A model generated the notes under the pieces. The model saw only the letters and a program-made list of their open reading frames with translations. It did not search any database and had not been told where the DNA came from. DNA of 5,141 nucleotides. It comes from Verrucomicrobiota bacterium. GTDB lineage: Bacteria; Verrucomicrobiota; Verrucomicrobiae; Chthoniobacterales; UBA10450. The position numbers and the translations under genes were made by a program. Where the stretch lies: positions 1 through 5,141 of the forward strand of contig VBQB01000026.1 in the NCBI GenBank assembly GCA_005887855.1. The letters run 5' to 3'. Positions 1 through 5,141 of this stretch are shown piece after piece. Position 1 is the first letter of the stretch; each line of letters opens with the position of its first letter.

Positions 1-1133
1 TATTCGAGGCCCAACGCCTGCGCAGCTTGCGCCATTTCTTCGAGGGTGTTGTGGCCGTCGCTTGCCGTCGTGTGACAATGAAATGTTCCCCGTAAATTCT
101 CTGCTTCGATTAAGCGCGGCAGAGAATGTTTTTCCGCCGCTTGGAATTCGCCGCGATTCTCGCGCAATTCCGGCGGAATAAGATCGAGATCCAACGCGCG
201 ATACAGCTCCGCCTCGTCGCGAACCATTGGGATTTTTACTATTGATTTTTTCTTGCGTTCGCCCGGTGCCATCGGCACGGGCGCGAGACGATATTCGTTG
301 AGCGTCCAACCGCGTTTCAGTGCGCGATTGCGCATCTCGATGTTGTGCTCCTTGCTTCCGGTAAAATAATTGAGCGCGAATGGATATTCCGCCGCGCTGA
401 CTGCACGTAGATCGCATTGAATGCCGGAACGGAGTCGTACGCTCGATTTTGTCGGACCCTGCGCGATGATTGATTCGACCAACGGGTGCCCAACAAAGAA
501 TTTCATGGTCGCTTCGGGCTCCTTTGTCGCCACCATCAGATCGAGATCGCGCACGATTTCCTTGCGCCGGCGATAACTGCCCGCGATGCAGACCTGCAAC
601 ACTTCGGGATGGGACGCGAAATCGTTTCGAAGGGATTCCGCCTCACTGGCGACCTGGCCAAATTGAAAAGATCCTGAATGCTTCACCCGATCGGCAATTG
701 CTTTGCAAAGTTTTTCCTGCGTCATCTCGCCGAAGCCTGGCAGTTCAGCGACGCGACCGGATTCGCATGCTTTCAGCAACTCAGCGATGGAGCTGATGTG
801 AAGTTTGTCGTAGAGCGCTTTGATCTTTTTCGCGCCCAGACCAGGGATCGAGAACAACTCCAGAATTGCAGGCGGAAATTCCGCGCGCAAGTCTTCGACA
901 TATTTCAGCGAGCCGGTCGTGGCGAGTTCTTTGATTTTCGCCGCGATCGCTTTGCCGATGCCGGGAACCTTGGCGAGCGCCTCTTCATCTTGCAGATCGG
1001 ACAGACTGCCGCCCCACGCGTCAATCGACCGCGCTGCATTGGCGTAAGCCCGGATCTTGAACGGGTTTTCCCCTTTCAATTCGAGCAGTGTGCCGATTTC
1101 TTCCAGCACGCCAGCGATTTCACCTTTCGTCAT
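1..1133 (-). CDS. polX: DNA polymerase/3'-5' exonuclease PolX, N-terminal two thirds (cut by window edge)
   Basis: Bacterial family X DNA polymerase, a cytoplasmic gap-filling repair enzyme with a C-terminal PHP nuclease domain. The reverse strand reads 377 full codons from ATG at 1133 to the left edge; there is no stop, so the C-terminus is missing (the family is usually about 570-580 residues). Seen in order: an N-terminal 8-kDa-like helical domain (about 1-80) with a helix-hairpin-helix VPGIGKAIAAKI near 56-67; two more HhH-like motifs, IPGLGAKKIKALY (96-108) and LPGFGEMTQEKL (131-142); the nucleotidyltransferase motif AGSYRRRKEIVRDLDLM (184-200), with catalytic D196 and D198; the third carboxylate D241 in QCDLRAV; YFTGSKEHN (256-264); WTLNEY (276-281); IPPELRENRGE (319-329). 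The PHP domain then begins at RGTFHCHTTASDG (348-360), with metal ligands H352 and H354. The start is firm: an in-frame TAA lies two codons upstream. No clear Shine-Dalgarno is visible. It is divergent from the lyase gene. All key residues visible are intact, so an active enzyme is expected. Confidence 0.96.
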   Translation of the reverse strand, partial: MTKGEIAGVLEEIGTLLELKGENPFKIRAYANAARSIDAWGGSLSDLQDEEALAKVPGIGKAIAAKIKELATTGSLKYVEDLRAEFPPAILELFSIPGLGAKKIKALYDKLHISSIAELLKACESGRVAELPGFGEMTQEKLCKAIADRVKHSGSFQFGQVASEAESLRNDFASHPEVLQVCIAGSYRRRKEIVRDLDLMVATKEPEATMKFFVGHPLVESIIAQGPTKSSVRLRSGIQCDLRAVSAAEYPFALNYFTGSKEHNIEMRNRALKRGWTLNEYRLAPVPMAPGERKKKSIVKIPMVRDEAELYRALDLDLIPPELRENRGEFQAAEKHSLPRLIEAENLRGTFHCHTTASDGHNTLEEMAQAAQALGLE

Positions 1134-1335
1134 TGTTTAAACCGGTAGCGCAGATTGCCGCGACGTCGATGTTCAACCGTCGGGATAGCCGCGAAAGCGA
1201 ACCGAAGCCCCGCGACGCTCTGCGAAGAGATTCAACCCACCGCCTGGAACAAGGATCCGAAATGGCGCATAGTCGAAAGAAACTAAATGATCGATGGCCG
1301 TTTACCGGTTCAAGATTACTGAATGCTAACTGCCA
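1134..1335. other. Divergent intergenic region between polX and the lyase gene
   Basis: This 202-base gap separates two divergent starts, so promoters for both genes should lie here. I see no convincing -35/-10 pair on either strand and no strong ribosome binding site next to either ATG. Two near-identical inverted copies of an 11-mer containing the palindrome ACCGGT sit close to the two starts: 1137-1147 reads taccggtttaa on the minus strand, and 1303-1313 reads taccggttcaa on the plus strand. Open frames that cross this gap on either strand are antisense shadows of the flanking genes. Confidence 0.5.
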
Positions 1336-2196
1336 ATGGCTGATTCCATCAAGCTTATCGAATGCCCCCGGGACGCTTGGCAAGGTCTCAAGCGACAGAT
1401 CCCTACCGAAATAAAAGTCGAGTACCTGCGCGCGCTGATCGACGCCGGGTTCAAGCACATTGATGCCGTGAGCTTCGTTTCGCCGAAGGCTGTCCCCCAG
1501 ATCGCGGACAGCGAGAAAGTGCTGGAGCAACTCGACCCGCCGGATGACGCCGAGATCATCGGAATTGTCGTGAATGAGAAAGGCGCGGAGCGCGCTATTA
1601 CCACCGAGCGCGTCACAACGCTCGGCTATCCGTACTCGATCTCCGCGACATTTCTGCGCAAGAACCAAAACCAGTCGCCCAAGGAGAATTACGAAGTATT
1701 GGAGGCGATCAAGAAGCGCGCCGACGACGCCGTTCTCGACACAGTCGTCTACATCTCGATGGCATTCGGAAATCCCTATGGCGATCCGTGGAGCGAAGCT
1801 GAAGTGGTGCAGGCGGTGGGGAGCATTGCCGATCTCGGCATCCGGTCGATCTCATTGGCCGATACAGTCGGCATGGCCACTTCGGAGCTGATCAGCCGCG
1901 TCGTGAGCGCCGTGGCACGCAACCATGAGTACGAGATCGGCGTCCACATGCACAGCAACGCCGCAGATGCCGCTGCAAGGGTTCTGGCAGCCTATGACGC
2001 AGGATGCCGGAGGTTCGATTCGGCCATCGGCGGCCTTGGCGGCTGCCCCTTCGCGCAGGATGCGCTGGTTGGAAACATTCCCACAGAGAGCGTGATCGAG
2101 ACGCTTCAGCAACGCGGCGTGGACCTGGCAATGCGCAATGCGATCGAGAGCGTTTTAGCAATAAATGCTGATATCAGCAGCAAGTTCTCTTCGTAA
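1336..2196 (+). CDS. Hydroxymethylglutaryl-CoA lyase-like enzyme (DRE-TIM family)
   Basis: Probable HMG-CoA lyase: splits 3-hydroxy-3-methylglutaryl-CoA into acetyl-CoA and acetoacetate, the last step of leucine catabolism, in the cytoplasm. The 286 residues are close to the usual family length of about 300. Seen: IECPRDAWQG (8-17), with catalytic R12 and D13 as in the human PRDGLQ motif; HIDAVSFVSPKAVPQ (41-55); SMAFGNPYGDPW (141-152); the metal-binding VHMHSN with H204 and H206; GGLGGCPFAQ (232-241), with active-site loop cysteine C237; and N247 in VGNIPTE. Family variation: human E72 aligns with D43, the residue after the second metal His is Ser rather than Asp, and the Cys-to-Asn loop is one residue longer. 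These traits match the Bacteroidota-type lyases I remember, so they look like a subfamily rather than decay. The ATG at 1336 is bounded by an in-frame TAA at 1327-1329; no Shine-Dalgarno is seen. No HMG-CoA-forming or leucine genes are adjacent, so the exact acyl-CoA substrate is inferred. A related DRE-TIM lyase acting on another 3-hydroxyacyl-CoA is the main alternative. Confidence 0.9.
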   Translation: MADSIKLIECPRDAWQGLKRQIPTEIKVEYLRALIDAGFKHIDAVSFVSPKAVPQIADSEKVLEQLDPPDDAEIIGIVVNEKGAERAITTERVTTLGYPYSISATFLRKNQNQSPKENYEVLEAIKKRADDAVLDTVVYISMAFGNPYGDPWSEAEVVQAVGSIADLGIRSISLADTVGMATSELISRVVSAVARNHEYEIGVHMHSNAADAAARVLAAYDAGCRRFDSAIGGLGGCPFAQDALVGNIPTESVIETLQQRGVDLAMRNAIESVLAINADISSKFSS

Positions 2197-2213
2197 ATCT
2201 CATCCCTCTCGGA

Positions 2214-2240
2214 GTGTCATCTAATCGCACGGGTGTCATC
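2214..2240. repeat. Pair of direct GTGTCATC octamers in the lyase-cyclase gap
   Basis: The octamer gtgtcatc occurs at 2214-2221 and again at 2233-2240, 19 bases apart start to start (nearly two helical turns), about 90-115 bases before the cyclase start. Two same-facing sites with this spacing could be a regulator's binding site. With one pair this short, chance is a real alternative. The rest of the 132-base gap (2197-2328) shows no clear terminator for the lyase gene and no convincing promoter. Confidence 0.2.
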
Positions 2241-2328
2241 GAGTGAGATGCGGAATTCTAGTTGTGCTCGACGTTCGGCTGTCCATCGGTGATTCTCCCT
2301 TTGCGCGACTTCCTTTTCGCCGCGCTGC

Positions 2329-4704
2329 ATGTCCGCTGAAATTAAAAAGGAAATCCAGCTGGAGATCGCCCATGTCTTGTTCATCGACATCGTTGCTTAT
2401 TCAAAATTTTTGATTAACGAGCAACGCGCCGCGGTCGATGAGCTAAATCAGGTGGTTCGCACTTCAGAGCAGCTTCAAAAGGCCGAAGCCTCGGATCGCT
2501 TAATTAAAATTCCAACTGGCGACGGAATGGCGCTCGTCTTTTACACGAGCCTGGAAGCGCCCGCGCAATGCGCAGTGGAGATTAGCCGCGCGGTTAAGGA
2601 ACATCCTCGCTTACAACTCCGCATGGGAGTACACAGCGGTCCGGTCAGTGGTGTGATCGATGTGACTGGTCGCGCGAATCTCGCGGGAGCAGGTCTCAAC
2701 ATAGCGCAGCGGGTGATGGAATGCGGGGATGCTGGGCACATTCTGCTTTCCAAGCATGTCGCCGAGGATCTCGAAGAATACGAACAGTGGCGGCCGCTCC
2801 TGCACGATCTTGGCGCCTGCGAAGTGAAACATGGGATGCGGATCCCCATTGTGAACCTTTACGCAGATCAAATGGGCAATCCGCAGCTGCCCAAAAAGTT
2901 CCAAGCCCAGAAGAAGCATAGCGCGCGAGTGCGTTGGGCGACGATGACAGCAGCATTGCTGGTGCTCGCGGCAATCGTCGCTGGCATCGCAATTTTTTCC
3001 CGTTATCGCGTGCGATCGGCGCCGGCTGTCCGAGAAAAAAGCATCGCGGTGCTGCCGTTCGAGAACCAGAGCCGCGATCCCGACAACGCCTACTTCGCCG
3101 ACGGTATTCAGGAGGAAATCCTGACGCGGCTCGCAAAGATCGCGGATTTGAAAGTCATCTCACGCACATCAACCCAGCAGTATCAGAGCAAACCAGGCAA
3201 CCTCTCACAGATCGCGAAGCAGCTTGGTGTGGCGAACATCCTTGAGGGCAGCGTACAAAAGGCTGGCGACTCAGTGCGCGTCAGCGTCAACCTCATCCAG
3301 GCGGCCAGCGATTCGCATCTTTGGGCCGACACCTACGACCGAAAGTTGACTGACATCTTTGGCGTCGAGAGCGAGGTCGCCAAAGGAATCGCCGAGTCAT
3401 TGCAGGCGAAGCTAACCGGTCGCGAAGAGCAGGCGTTAGCAGTTAAACCGACAAGCAATCCGGAGGCTTACGATGCGTATCTGCGTGGCGTAGCTTTTCA
3501 AGCACGCTTCTTCTCCTCGTTCAACTCCCGCGATCTCGGAAGGAAGGCCGTCAGTTTTTTTGAGCGGGCGGTGCAGCTTGACCCCAATTTTGCGCTTGCT
3601 TGGGCGCGGCTTTCTCGCGCGGACGCTATGCTTTACTTTAACCGAATCGACACTGGTGACGCCGCTCGCAGTGAAGCCGCGAAACGTGCTTTGGAGAATG
3701 CGCAGAAACTGGAGGCGAACTCTCCAGAAACCATGCTCGCCTTGGGTTATTATCAATTCTGCGTCCTGCAAGATTACGCGCTTGCCAAGACCACGTTCAG
3801 TCGCGTGAGCAAAATGTTACCCGGCAGCAGCGAGGTGCCATATGCCCTCGCCCGAGTTACCCAATACGAGGGACACGTGGATCAAAGCATTGCCTACTAC
3901 GAGCAAGCCCTAGCTCTTGACCCACGTAATGTGGAGGTACTCAACGACGCAGCATGGGCAAACGCCATGCTTCGACAACTGCCGGCCGCGCTAAAGCTCT
4001 ATGATCGAGTGCTGGATATTACGCCAAACGATCCGAATATGATGGCGGCAAAGGCCGGCATCTATCAGGCTGAGGGTAACTTGCAAGAAGCCGCTGGGTC
4101 CCTACCAGAAATAAACTGGCCGTTCTTTCCTTGGCATACCTTCGTCACCAAGATGACTCAGTTGAGACTTGAACGAAATTACGGTGAGCTCATTCGGCTG
4201 CTGCAAACCCGACTGGCTCAATTCCATTTTGATCTTGAGATCGACAGGGCCACTGATCAGGTGGTGCTTGCTTTAACGCAGGACCTTGCCGGAGATACGG
4301 CTGGCGCAAAGGTTACCGCTGCACAGGCGCGCAATACGCTTGAGCGGTTTTACAGAGATCAACCAGACAGCATCCCCGTTACGACAATGTTGTCTCAAGC
4401 TTATGCGGCGATGGGGGAGAAAGACTCGGCTCTAAAAGCAGCGGAGCGCGCAGTCATGCTTGTGCCCCGTGTTAAAGATCCATTGGGCGTACCTAGCGTA
4501 GAAGAGAGACTGGCGGTAATTCAAACGATCTTCGGCGAGAATAGCCGTGCGATTTCCACTCTTACCCGGCTGTTACAAACGCCCTATGATAGCCCGATGT
4601 ACCCATTTGTCCTTACGCCGGCCCTTCTCAGGCTCGATCCGGTCTGGGACCCCTTGCGCGCCGATCCCGCTTTCCAGAAACTTTGCGAAGAAAAACCGCA
4701 CTGA
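2329..4704 (+). CDS. Membrane-anchored class III nucleotide cyclase with TolB-like and TPR domains
   Basis: Signalling protein of 791 residues, predicted to make a cyclic nucleotide. Residues about 10-180 form a class III cyclase domain: FIDIVAYSK with metal Asp D20, KIPTGDGMALVF with second metal Asp D65, GVHSGPVSG (100-108), and the transition-state pair N124/R128 in LNIAQR. The usual purine-reading Lys and Asp appear, by eye alignment, to be I61 and N117, so ATP specificity is not assured. A basic stretch (189-202) precedes one membrane segment (about 203-223, WATMTAALLVLAAIVAGIAI). Since the cyclase must be cytoplasmic, the rest should be periplasmic. Residues 237-362 match the TolB-like N-terminal domain often seen in such proteins (SIAVLPFENQS, ADGIQEEIL, ILEGSVQKAG, LWADTYDR). 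From about 375 to the end are TPR-like helices, clearest at 401-434, 505-568 and 685-714. The tail ending DPAFQKLCEEKPH is typical. ATG 2329 is the only sensible start: an in-frame TGA lies at 2290-2292 with no start codon between. The upstream bases are pyrimidine-rich without a Shine-Dalgarno. Proteins of this type are often called adenylate cyclases; partner and ligand are unknown. Confidence 0.9.
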   Translation: MSAEIKKEIQLEIAHVLFIDIVAYSKFLINEQRAAVDELNQVVRTSEQLQKAEASDRLIKIPTGDGMALVFYTSLEAPAQCAVEISRAVKEHPRLQLRMGVHSGPVSGVIDVTGRANLAGAGLNIAQRVMECGDAGHILLSKHVAEDLEEYEQWRPLLHDLGACEVKHGMRIPIVNLYADQMGNPQLPKKFQAQKKHSARVRWATMTAALLVLAAIVAGIAIFSRYRVRSAPAVREKSIAVLPFENQSRDPDNAYFADGIQEEILTRLAKIADLKVISRTSTQQYQSKPGNLSQIAKQLGVANILEGSVQKAGDSVRVSVNLIQAASDSHLWADTYDRKLTDIFGVESEVAKGIAESLQAKLTGREEQALAVKPTSNPEAYDAYLRGVAFQARFFSSFNSRDLGRKAVSFFERAVQLDPNFALAWARLSRADAMLYFNRIDTGDAARSEAAKRALENAQKLEANSPETMLALGYYQFCVLQDYALAKTTFSRVSKMLPGSSEVPYALARVTQYEGHVDQSIAYYEQALALDPRNVEVLNDAAWANAMLRQLPAALKLYDRVLDITPNDPNMMAAKAGIYQAEGNLQEAAGSLPEINWPFFPWHTFVTKMTQLRLERNYGELIRLLQTRLAQFHFDLEIDRATDQVVLALTQDLAGDTAGAKVTAAQARNTLERFYRDQPDSIPVTTMLSQAYAAMGEKDSALKAAERAVMLVPRVKDPLGVPSVEERLAVIQTIFGENSRAISTLTRLLQTPYDSPMYPFVLTPALLRLDPVWDPLRADPAFQKLCEEKPH

Positions 4705-4750
4705 ATACGCGCCACTTTCCTAGGGGAACTAAGGCCCTGAACCCCTAAAC

Positions 4751-4786
4751 CACGATTGCCGAGACCATCGGAATCTCGGTTTCGTG
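4751..4786 (+). other. Bulged hairpin after the cyclase gene
   Basis: A two-part stem lies 46 bases after the cyclase stop: outer CACGA/TCGTG (4751-4755/4782-4786), a small internal loop, then inner CCGAGA/TCTCGG (4759-4764/4774-4779) with a nine-base loop. Eleven pairs in total. There is no following T run, so it is not a classical intrinsic terminator. It may protect the mRNA 3' end or act with the next hairpin. Confidence 0.35.
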
Positions 4787-4824
4787 TGGCAGCGCTGCAT
4801 CCTCGCCTCGCATCCAATCCACTG

Positions 4825-4849
4825 AATCACGACTGCGTGGTTGCTTTTT
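4825..4849 (+). terminator. Possible intrinsic terminator of the cyclase gene
   Basis: A 7-bp stem AATCACG/CGTGGTT (4825-4831/4836-4842, one T-G pair) closes a four-base loop ACTG. It is followed, after GC, by five T (4845-4849). The shape and orientation fit a rho-independent terminator for the cyclase transcript, about 120 bases after its stop. The stem is only moderately GC-rich and the T run short, so it may be weak. Confidence 0.35.
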
Positions 4850-4878
4850 CCGTATTGCCCTTCTAACGGGGCTGCTTA

Positions 4879-4995
4879 GGCCAAGCTCGATTGCCGTTCA
4901 GCTGTTTTCGGGAACTTCGTTCCACCGTTTCCGTAGAACGAGTTTGGAAGGACGTGTTTTCCTTCCCGCGCGGCGTTGGTGCTTGGAGCTTGGCC
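4879..4995. repeat. Inverted repeat enclosing two stem-loops (cloverleaf-like element)
   Basis: A perfect 10-bp inverted repeat, GGCCAAGCTC at 4879-4888 and GAGCTTGGCC at 4986-4995, brackets two hairpins. Hairpin B pairs 4917-4925 with 4933-4941 (seven-base loop): on the plus strand it has one C/A mismatch, on the minus strand that position is a G-U pair, giving nine continuous pairs. Hairpin C pairs GGAAGGA (4946-4952) with TCCTTCC (4960-4966), also with a seven-base loop. A weaker GTTC/GAAC stem lies at 4896-4899/4912-4915. Three tandem TTGG-starting heptamers occupy 4976-4996. It could be a structured RNA read from the minus strand, a small palindromic repeat family or MITE-like element, or a two-way termination region. 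No target-site duplication is evident. Confidence 0.4.
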
Positions 4996-5141
4996 GGGCG
5001 TCAGGAGGCACGGGCAGGGGCGCATCCCCCCAATTGCGCGGTCGTTGCCGAAGACGAATCAGCGTAGTGACGTAGTTTAACGCGAGTGTCAAAAATAGGC
5101 GACCGTAAAGGCAGTTGGGCGATGCAATCGCGACGTTTCTC

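Larger units (their letters stand above)
4705..5141. other. Gene-free tail with several hairpins
   Basis: No frame here gives a protein I recognise. The longest ones are short, low in family-like sequence and run through inverted repeats. Structure is dense instead. A 6-bp stem TAGGGG/CCCCTA lies at 4721-4726/4742-4747, 16 bases after the cyclase stop. Two further hairpins and a large inverted repeat are listed separately. A perfect palindrome GCAGCGCTGC is at 4789-4798, and a GGGG/CCCC stem with a five-base loop at 5017-5029. No tRNA, rRNA or known riboswitch was recognised. An ATG at 5122 could start a gene beyond the edge, but only six codons are visible. Confidence 0.6.

Noticed and set aside
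678..1148. 156-codon plus-strand open frame inside polX
   Set aside because: Opposite-strand shadow of polX, whose HhH motifs and catalytic motif residues are read on the minus strand.
1323..1343. Six-codon mini-frame (MLTANG) overlapping the lyase start
   Set aside because: Such short frames occur by chance; there is no attenuator structure or run of regulatory codons.
1120..1668. 182-codon minus-strand open frame across the lyase start and intergenic gap
   Set aside because: Antisense shadow of the lyase gene, which has clear family motifs; the product resembles nothing I know and it overlaps the polX start as well.
2696..3136. 146-codon minus-strand open frame inside the cyclase gene
   Set aside because: Arg- and Ser-rich antisense translation of a gene with an obvious cyclase, membrane and TolB-like reading.
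3555..3561. Run of seven T in the cyclase gene as a possible frameshift site
   Set aside because: The frame continues intact on both sides with a good TPR repeat (FFERAVQLDPN), so there is no sign of a shift or sequencing error.
4898..5092. 64-codon minus-strand open frame beginning with TTG in the tail
   Set aside because: Basic, Pro-rich sequence with no family resemblance; it runs through both hairpins of the inverted-repeat element and its start is the TTG of a TTGACA hexamer.
5122..5141. Possible start of another plus-strand gene (ATG, reading MQSRRF to the edge)
   Set aside because: Only six codons are visible, with an AAAGG at 5107-5111 as a weak ribosome-site candidate; the twin-arginine look of SRRF is too short to support a call.
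1..5141. CRISPR array, tRNA/rRNA gene, transposase or prophage genes
   Set aside because: No regularly spaced repeats, no tRNA-like fold recognised, and no integrase or transposase sequence in any frame.

Overview
The window holds parts of three genes, two of them complete, followed by a gene-free tail. The minus strand carries a PolX-type DNA repair polymerase that runs off the left edge (1-1133). A 202-base divergent intergenic region separates it from a plus-strand HMG-CoA lyase-like enzyme (1336-2196). A 132-base gap then leads to a 791-residue plus-strand protein that joins a class III nucleotide cyclase domain, one membrane segment, a TolB-like domain and TPR repeats (2329-4704). The last 437 bases (4705-5141) contain no gene I can support but several hairpins, including an inverted repeat that encloses two stem-loops.

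Organism: a GC-moderate bacterium. The start of the cyclase protein (MSAEIKKEIQLEIAHVLFID) and its cyclase/TolB-like/TPR layout are what I recall from soil Verrucomicrobiota (Chthoniobacterales/Udaeobacter-like). The lyase is of the ECPRDA...GNPYGDPW type known from Bacteroidota and related phyla. None of the three starts has a clear Shine-Dalgarno sequence, which fits lineages that use it weakly. The placement is from memory of families, not from a search; Acidobacteriota or another soil phylum is possible.

The genes do not form an obvious pathway. PolX acts in DNA repair, the lyase in acyl-CoA/leucine carbon metabolism, and the cyclase probably links an envelope or periplasmic state to a cyclic-nucleotide signal. 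polX is divergent from the other two. The lyase and cyclase point the same way but are far enough apart to be transcribed separately. This looks like ordinary chromosomal sequence with no sign of prophage, CRISPR, transposase or a defence island.

The points most worth a second look are the 117-base structured inverted repeat at 4879-4995, and the cyclase substrate pocket. The pocket keeps the metal-binding and transition-state residues but appears to lack the usual Lys/Asp pair that reads adenine.
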